A stretch of DNA of 64,000 bases from Leptolyngbya sp. BC1307 (GTDB taxonomy: Bacteria; Cyanobacteriota; Cyanobacteriia; Phormidesmidales; Phormidesmidaceae). Positions 32,411-40,829 of the stretch are shown in pieces; the first letter of the stretch is position 1; every line of letters begins with the position of its first letter. A model generated the notes under the pieces. It saw nothing but the letters and a program-made list of their open reading frames with translations. It did not search any database and was not told where the DNA came from. The translations under genes and the position numbers were made by a program. The DNA is taken from the NCBI RefSeq assembly GCF_002286735.1, contig NZ_NRTA01000022.1:1-64000 (forward strand), written 5' to 3'.

Positions 32411-34516
32411 CTATAGTCTTCCCATGTCTGGGCTGACCTGCAGGCGCAGGGCGATCGCACTGATATTGTCATGGCCGTTGACTTCGTTAGCGAGATTAAC
32501 AAGATCATCGAGTCCGGCCTCAAGCTCTTTATGGCCTCGGGTCAGCGGGTCGATATGGCTCTGAAGATGGTCTTCTACCAGGTTGTTGTCGCTGAGCCCA
32601 TCCGAACAGAGCAGCAGCAGCGCATCCTCAGAAAAACTGAGATAGCTCACGCTTGGTGACAGTTCTTCCTGGCTGCGAGGCCCCAGTGCCTGGGTGAGCT
32701 GATAGGCATCCGGGCGGTCATAGGCAACATCAGGCGCGACCCCTCGCTGAATTTCTCGCTGCCCGACTTCGTGGTCGGTGGTGATTTGCCGCAGGCCAGT
32801 GCGCCGCGTGTGCTGATACAGACGGCTGTCGCCAACATGTACAACGACAGCATCAGTATTTTGTAAAAGCACCATAACCAGCGTGGTGCCCATCCGCTCG
32901 TGGCCCGCCCGCTCCTCTTTCTCATTAACGTCATAAATCGCCTGATTTGCCTGCCTGACGGCTTCGATCAGAGTAGCTTTGGCAGGCAGAGGGAGCGATC
33001 TGCTATCGGCCTGAGGCTGAGGCCAATGTTCTGCAAAGTAGGCGATGAGGGTTTTGGTTGCTAGCTGACTGGCCACTTCTCCGCCCGCATGACCGCCCAT
33101 GCCGTCGCAGAGCACGTAGAGGCCGTGGGCCTGGGTGCGTTGCTGGCCGTTGCTGGCTTGCTTGTAAGCGCTACTAGCGATCACAAAATAGTCTTCATTG
33201 TGATCGCGCTGACGGCCTACATCTGTTTGGCCAGCGTCGGCTAGGGCCACCAGCTTCATCGGCAGTACCACAGTATTGTCGCTGCTGTCGGTTAATTCAG
33301 GCAAAACGATATCGTCTATATCATCCATCGGCTCTAGAGCGGTAGGGTCTTCTTCTAAGTGAATCGGTTCGAGATTAGCCGTTTCCGGTTGGGGCTCGAC
33401 AGATTGGGAGGTGTCTAGCTGGGTAGTGTCTAGCTGGGTAGTGTCTAGCTGGGTAGTGTCTGGCTGGGTAGTGTCTGGCTGGGAGGCTGCGGATTGGTCG
33501 GCATCCTCCGGCTGAGTAGAAGGGGCCTGGGGAAATGGCCGCTCAGCCGCAGGCGACGAGGCAACATCTGGCGTGATCGCATCTGGGGTGGCTAGCAGCG
33601 CTTCGCCAATGGTTTCTAGCTCATTTCTTAGCTGCGTCAGGGTCTCTGCCGAGGTGACGGTCAAGATCAGCTGCCTGATTTGACGGAGAGGGGCGATCGC
33701 CCCTCGGTGCGGCTGAGCTAGCAGCGATTGCAAAAAAGCCTTCAGATCTGAGAGCTGAGGCGGCTGTTCGCCCGGCATGATGAACTGCTGCACCCGCACA
33801 GACTGATCGCTATCAATGCCCAAGTTGTCGGCTTGCAGCAGACTAGAGCGCCACTGAGGAATCGGTTCTAGAGCCATCCATAAGTCAGTCAGCGTATACA
33901 TCCAGTAGACGTGCTGTAGCGGATCGACAGCGGTAGAAAAGGCTTTGATCAGAGAAGAGAGCGCCGGACGAACCCGCACGATTAAAACCGTGGTTTCGCC
34001 CTCTTGCCAAACGTCGTAGAGGGGCGGCGCAGAAGCGGGCAGCAGCAGATAGGGATAGGCCGCAGCGGGCAGAGCGGACGACGCTTGCAGGGTAGATAAA
34101 GGCGCTTGGGTGAGTTGAGATAGCTGGGTCTGTAAGGGCGATCGCACCTCAGGCGTCGTATCTGTGATGTTGGCGCTGCCCTGACTGAGAACGGTCAACA
34201 CCTGGTAGCGTTTGTCACTGCCTAGATAGGCGACTGGGCTAAGCTCAATTTCGTCAGCGGGCAGCAGTCGGGCCTGCAGCAGATCGGTGGCTGACCGGTT
34301 CAATGGCTCAGAAGATTGATCGGACATCTCTACTGTCACCGCTTCTGACCCGTCCTCTGGAATATCTTCGGGCCTATCTTCGGGCGCATCTTTCGGCAGT
34401 TTGCCCGACGTTTTTCTGACGGTAGCGACGACTGAAGGCATCAGCGGCTCGCCGCAGCGCTGACAAAACTTATGATCGCTGGGATTGGCGAACTGGCAGT
34501 TAGGGCAAGTAAGCAT
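32411..34516 (-). CDS. PP2C-type Ser/Thr phosphatase with N-terminal zinc ribbon
   Basis: A 701-residue protein. Residues 1-25 form a zinc ribbon (CPNCQF...FCQRCGEPL). About 70-300 is a middle region of unclear fold, 330-410 is Asp/Thr/Gln-rich linker, and from about 425 a PP2C phosphatase domain follows. The phosphatase motifs are intact: GRQRDHNEDYF, LCDGMGGHAGGEVAS, VHVGDSRLY, LLLCSDGLSDN and GHDNISAIAL, carrying the metal-binding aspartates. It would remove phosphate from Ser/Thr in two-component or Ser/Thr kinase signalling. The middle region could be a degenerate kinase-like module, but I cannot confirm this. Confidence 0.87.
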   Translation of the reverse strand: MLTCPNCQFANPSDHKFCQRCGEPLMPSVVATVRKTSGKLPKDAPEDRPEDIPEDGSEAVTVEMSDQSSEPLNRSATDLLQARLLPADEIELSPVAYLGSDKRYQVLTVLSQGSANITDTTPEVRSPLQTQLSQLTQAPLSTLQASSALPAAAYPYLLLPASAPPLYDVWQEGETTVLIVRVRPALSSLIKAFSTAVDPLQHVYWMYTLTDLWMALEPIPQWRSSLLQADNLGIDSDQSVRVQQFIMPGEQPPQLSDLKAFLQSLLAQPHRGAIAPLRQIRQLILTVTSAETLTQLRNELETIGEALLATPDAITPDVASSPAAERPFPQAPSTQPEDADQSAASQPDTTQPDTTQLDTTQLDTTQLDTSQSVEPQPETANLEPIHLEEDPTALEPMDDIDDIVLPELTDSSDNTVVLPMKLVALADAGQTDVGRQRDHNEDYFVIASSAYKQASNGQQRTQAHGLYVLCDGMGGHAGGEVASQLATKTLIAYFAEHWPQPQADSRSLPLPAKATLIEAVRQANQAIYDVNEKEERAGHERMGTTLVMVLLQNTDAVVVHVGDSRLYQHTRRTGLRQITTDHEVGQREIQRGVAPDVAYDRPDAYQLTQALGPRSQEELSPSVSYLSFSEDALLLLCSDGLSDNNLVEDHLQSHIDPLTRGHKELEAGLDDLVNLANEVNGHDNISAIALRLQVSPDMGRL
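33411..33485 (-). repeat. Five 15-bp tandem repeats in the PP2C linker
   Basis: Five near-identical 15-bp units coding the TQxDT pentapeptide, in the linker between the middle region and the phosphatase domain. The linker can lengthen by five residues per unit. Confidence 0.93.
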
Positions 34517-34682
34517 GGGTTCTTAAACGCTCAGGTTTTACGAATTGAAGCCTGGTTCACAGCTGCTGACAGTCTCTTCTCACAGTTTTTTAGGCCCTGA
34601 TGCCGCTATTAGCCTTACGCAAGGATTATGCCCGATAATGGCGGTCATTTTTACCAGTGGGGCCAGATAGCCGTCAATCCAG

Positions 34683-35264
34683 CTAAGGGCGAGGGAGGTG
34701 TCGCTGCTCTTCGGGCGTCAGGTCTCGCCACTGCCCAGGCGCGAGTCCCTGTAGGCTGAGATGTCCCTGAGGCAAAAAGATCGCACTCCGTACCAGTCGC
34801 AAGGTCGGAAATCCAACGGCAGCAGTCATCCGACGAACCTGGCGGTTTTTGCCCTCAGTGAGCACCATTTCTAACCAGGCAGTCGGCACCTGTTTACGAT
34901 AGCGAATGGGTGGGTTTCTCGGCGGCAGATTGGGCGGCGCGATCGCGCTTACTTGAGCCGGGCGAGTCCGATAGTCGCGAATGGTCACGCCGCGCCGCAG
35001 CCGCTCTAAGCTCTGAGCATCAGGCTGGCGCTCTACCTGCACCCAATACTGCCGCCCGTGACTAAATTTAGGATGGCTCAGCCGGTGCTGCATCGGGCCA
35101 TCGTCTGTTAGCAGCAGCAGTCCTTCGCTATCTCGATCTAGCCGACCGACCGCGTACACCCCTGGCACAGTCACAAAGTCTTTGAGCGTGGCGCGACCTA
35201 CCTGATCGGTAAACTGACTGAGAACGCCATAGGGTTTGTAGAAGATTAGATAGCGATAAGCCAC
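34683..35264 (-). CDS. rRNA pseudouridine synthase, RsuA/RluE family
   Basis: A 193-residue enzyme without an S4 domain, as in E. coli RluE. It starts [16 protein letters not shown], has the catalytic [14 protein letters not shown] with the nucleophilic Asp, and [26 protein letters not shown]. RluE modifies U2457 of 23S rRNA; which position is used here is not determined by sequence alone. Confidence 0.88.
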   Translation of the reverse strand: MAYRYLIFYKPYGVLSQFTDQVGRATLKDFVTVPGVYAVGRLDRDSEGLLLLTDDGPMQHRLSHPKFSHGRQYWVQVERQPDAQSLERLRRGVTIRDYRTRPAQVSAIAPPNLPPRNPPIRYRKQVPTAWLEMVLTEGKNRQVRRMTAAVGFPTLRLVRSAIFLPQGHLSLQGLAPGQWRDLTPEEQRHLPRP

Positions 35265-35424
35265 GTAAGCAATCTTATTAATTCTTGAACTCTATTGATA
35301 AATCGCCCGCAGACAAAGGACAGTCGATATCCTATGAAGACAATTTTGTTAAATGATTGGTAGATGCGGGCATCGCTCTCTTCTACGACGACTCGGCTAA
35401 CTAACCCCTTTAAAACTACGGGCC

Positions 35425-35739
35425 ATGGATAACGTTAAAAAGTACCGGATGATCTGCACACTCACCTTTGGTGATATCTACAGCCAGATTATTGTTTGGC
35501 TAATCGTTTTATTCGTCAGCCTGGCCGCCGCGCTGGCTCTGATGGGAGCGAGCCGCCCAATCTACGCCCTGGCCACAGTTGGGCTAATCTTGGTGCTATC
35601 GCTGCCGTTTTTGCTATTTGCCTTTGTCACCACCTTGCTCAACCACATCGAGTTTAAGTCGGTAGACATTCAGGCCGAAGCCGACGCGAGTCTTAAACCG
35701 CAGCCCAGCAGCCAAATGACCAGCCAGGGCGCGGTCTAA
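35425..35739 (+). CDS. Small membrane protein of unknown function
   Basis: A 104-residue protein with two hydrophobic spans (about residues 20-42 and 47-72) and a polar C-terminal tail with KPQPSSQ. The start MDNVKKYRMICTLTFGDIY is preceded by GGGCC. I do not recognise the family. Confidence 0.55.
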   Translation: MDNVKKYRMICTLTFGDIYSQIIVWLIVLFVSLAAALALMGASRPIYALATVGLILVLSLPFLLFAFVTTLLNHIEFKSVDIQAEADASLKPQPSSQMTSQGAV

Positions 35740-35794
35740 AGCACTTCAGAGAAGCGATAAAGCGATGATCGTTCTTAATTTATTTTATTAGCTG

Positions 35795-36718
35795 CTATTC
35801 GGCGGCTGGCGCTTCGGCTTCATCGGGGCTCTCACCGGCTGCGTCGCCACTGGGAGAGGGCGCAGTTGGGGTAGCGCCCGTCTTTTCATCAATCAGCTGC
35901 TGAACGCCATCTTTATATTGAGTTGGCGTCAGGGCTAGGGCTTGATCAAAGAGCGCGGTAGCTTCAGTAGTTTTTCCCTGCTCTTGTAGGACGAGGGCTT
36001 TGGCCAGCGTCGGGCGAAAATCGGGCTGAGTGGGCGTAGCGGATTGGGCATCGGCGATCGCCTCATCATAAATTTTCAGCGCTTGGTCATAGTTCTGCTG
36101 CTCCACATACACCTGACCTAGCAGCAGCTTCACTGAGAGCTTATCAATGCTGCCGGGGGTAAGCTCATTGGTCTGGTCGGCAGTCGTGAGGGTATCTTGC
36201 AGCAGCCCAATGGCTGCTTCTGAGCGCTCCTGACTGATTAGCAGCGCCACTAACCCTTCTAGCGCCGGTACGCTGCCAGGTGTTTGCGTCAGCACGCGGC
36301 GATAGACTTGCGCGGCCCCTTCTAAATCGCCTAGCTGCTGTTTGGTTTGGGCAAGAGCGATCGCATACTCAGGCGTCTCAGGTCTCAGATTAGCCAAGCG
36401 CTCCAGCGGCTCGACCGTCCCCTCCAGGTCACCCAGGGCGATTTTGGCTTCAATCAGGCCAATCAAGGCAGTTTCGTTTTCGGGTTCCCGCTCTAGCACG
36501 GCGGTATAGCCATCAATCTGCCCCTGAAGCTTAGTCGCCTGGTCAGCAGCCGTTTGGGTTTGAGATGGATTCGCCTGCTGACTAGAGGAGCGACCGTTAA
36601 AAGCAAATAGCACTGGCACCGCGACAAACGCCGCCACAGCTAGAATTAGTACTCCTCTCACTAGCCAGCTATCGCGTTTCAAAGTCACAGCACTTTCCTC
36701 AGAAGATCTATTTATCAA
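35795..36718 (-). CDS. TPR protein with N-terminal membrane anchor
   Basis: A 307-residue protein. One membrane helix (about 20-42, LVRGVLILAVAAFVAVPVLF) anchors a series of TPR units: EPENETALIGLIEAKIALGD, PETPEYAIALAQTKQQLGD, PGSVPALEGLVALLISQ and later ones. The C-terminal tail is Glu/Ala/Pro-rich and low-complexity. The soluble part faces lumen or cytosol depending on orientation, and it likely acts as a scaffold. No operon partner is evident. Confidence 0.8.
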   Translation of the reverse strand: MINRSSEESAVTLKRDSWLVRGVLILAVAAFVAVPVLFAFNGRSSSQQANPSQTQTAADQATKLQGQIDGYTAVLEREPENETALIGLIEAKIALGDLEGTVEPLERLANLRPETPEYAIALAQTKQQLGDLEGAAQVYRRVLTQTPGSVPALEGLVALLISQERSEAAIGLLQDTLTTADQTNELTPGSIDKLSVKLLLGQVYVEQQNYDQALKIYDEAIADAQSATPTQPDFRPTLAKALVLQEQGKTTEATALFDQALALTPTQYKDGVQQLIDEKTGATPTAPSPSGDAAGESPDEAEAPAAE

Positions 36719-36759
36719 AATAACTTGCTCATACTAACCCTAACCTTTCCCTTTATCAC

Positions 36760-36993
36760 TTGCCCGATAACTTACCGCAGCAGATCGAACCATTTGAACG
36801 GGATCACTCAGCAGCAGCCGGAAAAAAGGTACGGATTCGCTTCGGTATGGATGAACTATTAGTCACTGGATTTCGCCAGACGACAAGGCGTTTACCCCTA
36901 CTTAAAGCTGATTTTCAAGGTTTTTCGCAGGCAGGTGTGCCCTTTGCAACAAGAACCGTGAACTATCAGGCTGAAGGCAACTGCCTGCGCTAG
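36760..36993 (+). CDS. Possible small protein (doubtful)
   Basis: A 77-codon frame starting at TTG with no clear ribosome binding site. It has a basic, mildly amphipathic centre (GKKVRIRFGMDELLVTGF) and no recognisable domain. It occupies most of an otherwise empty stretch between a divergent TPR gene and the next hypothetical gene. It may be real, or chance. Confidence 0.25.
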   Translation: MPDNLPQQIEPFERDHSAAAGKKVRIRFGMDELLVTGFRQTTRRLPLLKADFQGFSQAGVPFATRTVNYQAEGNCLR

Positions 36994-37200
36994 CCTGAGA
37001 GCTAAACGACCCCTCGGAATTGGATGAAGACTCGTTAAGCTGCCTGTAAAACAGGACTAAGCGCAGACGAGAAAGTAGCCAATGCCATAAACCAGATTTG
37101 GCGCTGATGTTAACCTGGTTTAAAAAGTGACGTCGGTTTTTTGCTTCGTCATTTTTTTACCATCAGTGCCGCAGGTACAGTTTCAGGAGTTTGAGGATTG

Positions 37201-38379
37201 ATGAGTTCTGCCGCTAGTCGCCCCCCACAGTCAGTTAGCCAGTCAGTCAGCCAATCGGTCAGCCAATCGGTCAGCCAATCGGTCAGCCAGTCAGTCAGCC
37301 AATCTTCGGAGCAGCCGACTGCGGCATCTGCCCAAAATGGCACTACCGCTGCTTCCTCCTCCGACCCCACCCCTGACCGATCAGTCAGTCAGGCCGCTGA
37401 GCAGGCCAAAAAAGAAGCCAGCCTGCGTCAGCCGCCGCGCCGTCCTCAGCTCATAGGGCCACCCTCCCGGCCCAAGCCGCCTGCTGCCCCTGCACCCGAG
37501 CCAACTCCAGCGCCAGTCAGTAGTGATCCGCCCGCGCCCGCTGAGCCCGCCCGCATCGGCCCGATCTCACCGCCGAGTGAGCGTATGCAATACCGGGCGA
37601 TCGGCCTGCTCAAAGGAAAATACGTCGCATCCGAAGAGCAGTTTAACCGGGGCGATATCGCCGCTGAAGACGGCACGCTAATCGACGCGGTGCTATTAGG
37701 GCGAGTGACGAGCCTGATCAAAAAGCATATTGATCTAGAGAAAGACCATCTCTGGGTAGTGTATCCCCGCACGCTATACAAAGACGACGAGTCGCCAGCG
37801 CTGCACGTACAGATCGTCGGCGTCTGGGAACCCGAAACGCTGAATGCCGACGATGATGACGAGACAGAAGCAGAACCAGCAGTTGATCCTAAGTATCTGT
37901 CTACCGCTGAAGCGGGAGAGCAAGCTGACATCTTTTCAGTTCGGGGTGAAATCGCTAAGTACGATGAGGAAAAGAGCGAAATCACTGTCAACATCGTTCA
38001 AAAAAGCAAGTCTGAAAACGTCAAGCCGAAGCGCCCCTTTAAGCTGCTGATTAGCGGTCTGCTGAACGGCAGAGCCACCGGCTATTTTTGGGACTTACAG
38101 GTAGAGCGCCAGGCTGGCCAGCTACTGCTCAAAGAATCCACTCAAATCGCCGTCGTACCGCCGAAGAGAAAAGCTAAAGACGCCCGTGGCAAAGGCGGAG
38201 ATCGCCGCCGTTCGGCCCCAGCCGGTAAGCCGCGCAGCGCTGGCGCACCTGCCCCCAAGCCAGTGCCTAAGCCTAAATCTGCCGACAAACTGACTGACAA
38301 ACCCGCTGAAACTGAGCCAGCCGCCCAAACTACTGACCAGACTACCCGTCAAGCGACAGAATCAACGATCACTGAGTAG
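37201..38379 (+). CDS. Conserved hypothetical protein with disordered ends
   Basis: A 392-residue protein in three parts. Residues 1-120 are disordered, with six QSVS repeats at 10-33 and then Pro/Ala/Ser-rich sequence. Residues 125-330 form a folded core with MQYRAIGLLKGKYVASEEQFNRG-like start, LWVVYPRTLY and a beta-rich GEIAKYDEEKSEITVNIV to YFWDLQVERQ. The tail is Lys/Arg/Pro/Ala-rich, perhaps nucleic-acid binding. The core looks conserved in cyanobacteria but I cannot assign a function. GAGG at 37193 supports the ATG over the adjacent TTG at 37198. Confidence 0.7.
   Translation: MSSAASRPPQSVSQSVSQSVSQSVSQSVSQSVSQSSEQPTAASAQNGTTAASSSDPTPDRSVSQAAEQAKKEASLRQPPRRPQLIGPPSRPKPPAAPAPEPTPAPVSSDPPAPAEPARIGPISPPSERMQYRAIGLLKGKYVASEEQFNRGDIAAEDGTLIDAVLLGRVTSLIKKHIDLEKDHLWVVYPRTLYKDDESPALHVQIVGVWEPETLNADDDDETEAEPAVDPKYLSTAEAGEQADIFSVRGEIAKYDEEKSEITVNIVQKSKSENVKPKRPFKLLISGLLNGRATGYFWDLQVERQAGQLLLKESTQIAVVPPKRKAKDARGKGGDRRRSAPAGKPRSAGAPAPKPVPKPKSADKLTDKPAETEPAAQTTDQTTRQATESTITE
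37228..37299 (+). repeat. Six 12-bp tandem repeats (QSVS)
   Basis: Six units of CA(G/A)TC(A/G)GT(T/C)AGC near the start of the hypothetical gene, coding (QSVS)6. Three units are identical at DNA level, suggesting recent expansion. Confidence 0.94.
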
Positions 38380-38425
38380 TCTGCCGCACTGGCTCTGCAT
38401 CCTGACTTTCTTCGACTAGCTGCGA

Positions 38426-39607
38426 TTAACGCATGTCAAACTGGGGTCCCCAGCTGTCTTGGGGCAGGAAGCGAGTGTCAGTTGGGAGCGGGGCGATCGC
38501 TTCACTCAGCAAAAACTCCCCATCGTCAATTCGCTGCTTTAGATCCAAAGCAACCTGCTGAGCCAGGTAAAGGCTAGACAGGGGCGCGGTGCGGACGGGT
38601 CTGCCATCCAGCACAATTTTGCCCGACTTGAGCTGGGCGTAGGTGACCAGGCCAAAGGTGGGGCGCACTCGCCGAGGAATAGAAAAATCAACCACGGGGG
38701 CGACCAGGTCTTCATCGCGGACGGCGCAGTGGGCCAGCACCTGCTCATTGAGGATGGGAATGGGCACGCCGACGCCGAGCATCATCGAGGGGCCGTAGCC
38801 TTTGAAGTAGCAGCCGCGCACCCAGTGAGCATCCATGCGTTTGGCGTCACCGATCAGGGCAAGAGTGGCCGCCGGGCCGATGGGGGCGCGGTTGGGTAGG
38901 CGGCGCTGTAGGGGGAAGTGTTGGGTGCCCTCCCAGGCGATATAGCCTTCGCCGCCACCGAGCAAAATCCGGGTGCCGATGCCGATGGTTTGCAGATCGG
39001 GGTCGTTGAGCAGGGGGGAAAGCGCGCCGCTATTGGCATAGACGGCGTTGCCGAGGCGGGGCTGTAGGGGGCCAAGGTAGGTAGCGAGGGGGCGATCGCC
39101 GCCATTCACCCCGACAATAAAATTTTGGTAGAGATTGCGCGGATTAAATAGGTAAAACTGATTGATGCGATCGCGCGTAATCGTCGTATCTAAGCTGGCC
39201 CGAGGGTAGCAGTCAGTCACCTGGCCGGTAGCCGTCAGCGTTACCGGTTTATCGGCGACCAGGTCGGCAATCACATGCCCGCCGCCGCGCTCCTCGGCAT
39301 CGCCATCGCGTCCGGGCGTCACCATTTGTCCGGCCCCAATGTAGAGATCCACTGCGCCAAAGCCCGCGTAGGCCAACACGCCCTCTAAATGACACTCGAC
39401 AATTTTGATCGGCGGGTCAGTGTGGCCCAGGTTGAGCATGGCCCCGGAGCCTTCCATCGGCTCAAAGGTGCCGGTAGTGATGACATCGACGGTTTTAGCG
39501 GCTTGGGCAATGCCAATTTCAGCGATCCGAGCCTTAGCGTCAGTAATCGTCCAAACGGTGGCCTTCCCCTGGCGAATTTTGTCGTTGATGTCGGCAACTG
39601 TACGCAT
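38426..39607 (-). CDS. Homocysteine biosynthesis (HcyBio, DUF39) protein
   Basis: A 393-residue DUF39/HcyBio protein. In methanogens and some anaerobes this family takes part in building homocysteine from aspartate semialdehyde and sulfide. The opening DINDKIRQGKATVWT, VITTGTFEPMEGSGAMLNLGH, GGGHVIADL and LGVGVPIPILNE are typical family stretches. Conserved Cys occur at DCYPRASL, at RGCYFKGYGPS and at AHCAVRDED. It is the last of four genes in the order serA, prmA, a 64-codon gene and this one, all with short gaps. No ferredoxin-like NIL/CBS partner is adjacent. Confidence 0.85.
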   Translation of the reverse strand: MRTVADINDKIRQGKATVWTITDAKARIAEIGIAQAAKTVDVITTGTFEPMEGSGAMLNLGHTDPPIKIVECHLEGVLAYAGFGAVDLYIGAGQMVTPGRDGDAEERGGGHVIADLVADKPVTLTATGQVTDCYPRASLDTTITRDRINQFYLFNPRNLYQNFIVGVNGGDRPLATYLGPLQPRLGNAVYANSGALSPLLNDPDLQTIGIGTRILLGGGEGYIAWEGTQHFPLQRRLPNRAPIGPAATLALIGDAKRMDAHWVRGCYFKGYGPSMMLGVGVPIPILNEQVLAHCAVRDEDLVAPVVDFSIPRRVRPTFGLVTYAQLKSGKIVLDGRPVRTAPLSSLYLAQQVALDLKQRIDDGEFLLSEAIAPLPTDTRFLPQDSWGPQFDMR

Positions 39608-39635
39608 GGGGAAGTATTCCTTTGGTGAATCTCTT

Positions 39636-39830
39636 TTAAGGCGTTTTCTTTAAAATACTCACCAATCCGATACCAAACACGAAGCTAGGCAGCAGCACGA
39701 TCGCGATCGCCCACTGATTGAGGTTGTCAGCCGCTGGTAACGGCAGCAGCGGCCCACCATACTTCACTAGCAGGCTCAGCACCGCCGAAATCACAATGAC
39801 TTTAAGAAGAAAGCTAGCGGTGTCATTCAT
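39636..39830 (-). CDS. Small two-helix membrane protein
   Basis: A 64-residue protein with two hydrophobic spans (about 7-24 and 38-58) and a Lys-rich end (ILKKTP). It lies 12 bases after prmA and 28 before the HcyBio gene, on the same strand. The close spacing supports it as a real gene. Function unknown. Confidence 0.65.
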   Translation of the reverse strand: MNDTASFLLKVIVISAVLSLLVKYGGPLLPLPAADNLNQWAIAIVLLPSFVFGIGLVSILKKTP

Positions 39831-39842
39831 AGTGGGGAAGCG

Positions 39843-40808
39843 CTACAGACGCCGCTGAATGGTCATGGCACACCACTCATCTTGCTCAGTTAGGTCAACG
39901 ACCTGCCAACCGCAGACGGTAAGGTGTCTCTCTACCCAGGGGGCTTTAGCCGTGAGTATACCGCTCAAAATGCCCCAGGTCGGCGGCTGACCAGCGGGGG
40001 CGGCGAGTTCTCCCAGGCGAGGAATAATTAGCGCCACGATAATTTCAGCGAGAATATTGCAAACGATGCCGTTCACCGGCTTGTCAGTCATCGCAATCAC
40101 TTCAGGCAGACTGCCCAACTGCACCTGAAGCTGCTCTAAAGAAATGCCGTTAAGCTTAGCGTTGGCACGAGTAGAGGTTACCGCTAGGGGGTCAACGTCG
40201 GCGGCGTAAGCCCTGTTCGCTCCATAGAGTAACGCAGCAATAGAGAGAATACCTGAGCCGCAGCCAATGTCAGCAACGGTCGCACCTACTAGATCTTGCT
40301 TTTCTAATACCTTCAGGCAGAGCTGAGTTGTGGCATGAGCGCCCGTACCAAAGGCGCTACCCGGGTCGAGTGTGAGAATGGCGCGTTCGGTGGCCGGTGG
40401 GGTCATCCAGGCGGGGTTGATCAAGAGGCGATCTCCAATCTCCTCTGCCTGCCAATGCGTCTTCCAACTGCTGGCCCAGTCTTCATCGGCAATCAATCGC
40501 CAGCTTACCCGTACATCCGGTAGATTGCCCTCCGCAGCATTCTGGTTCAAGGTCGCCTGTAGCGCCTCAAAATCCGACGGTTGATATTGGCTCTGGAGCA
40601 AATATGCGGTCACCGTACAGTCACCATTCTGTTGCTGGCTGGCAGTGCCTTTGCTGCCCATCTGCTCAAACTGCCAATAGACGCTGTCTTCTAACGCCGG
40701 GGAGCAGGCGACGCTGACGGCCCACCATTGATTATTTAAAGCACTTCCTGAAGGGCTCGCCGATGGATTGACCGGTGAATTAACCGATGGTTTATTTGAA
40801 ATTGTCAT
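39843..40808 (-). CDS. prmA: Ribosomal protein L11 methyltransferase
   Basis: A 321-residue class I methyltransferase that modifies ribosomal protein L11. The SAM-binding motif is VADIGCGSGILSIAALLYGA, preceded by the PrmA hallmark DPGSAFGTGAHATTQLCL, and NILAEIIVAL is the catalytic-side motif. Residues 1-25 are a Ser/Pro/Asn-rich leader with little conservation. It follows serA by 21 bases, an arrangement seen in other cyanobacteria. Confidence 0.92.
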   Translation of the reverse strand: MTISNKPSVNSPVNPSASPSGSALNNQWWAVSVACSPALEDSVYWQFEQMGSKGTASQQQNGDCTVTAYLLQSQYQPSDFEALQATLNQNAAEGNLPDVRVSWRLIADEDWASSWKTHWQAEEIGDRLLINPAWMTPPATERAILTLDPGSAFGTGAHATTQLCLKVLEKQDLVGATVADIGCGSGILSIAALLYGANRAYAADVDPLAVTSTRANAKLNGISLEQLQVQLGSLPEVIAMTDKPVNGIVCNILAEIIVALIIPRLGELAAPAGQPPTWGILSGILTAKAPWVERHLTVCGWQVVDLTEQDEWCAMTIQRRL

Positions 40809-40829
40809 GCAACTTTTGAACAGCGTTAC

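Noticed and set aside
37446-37994. 182-codon minus-strand frame
   Set aside because: Ser/Gly low-complexity shadow of the hypothetical gene at 37201-38379.
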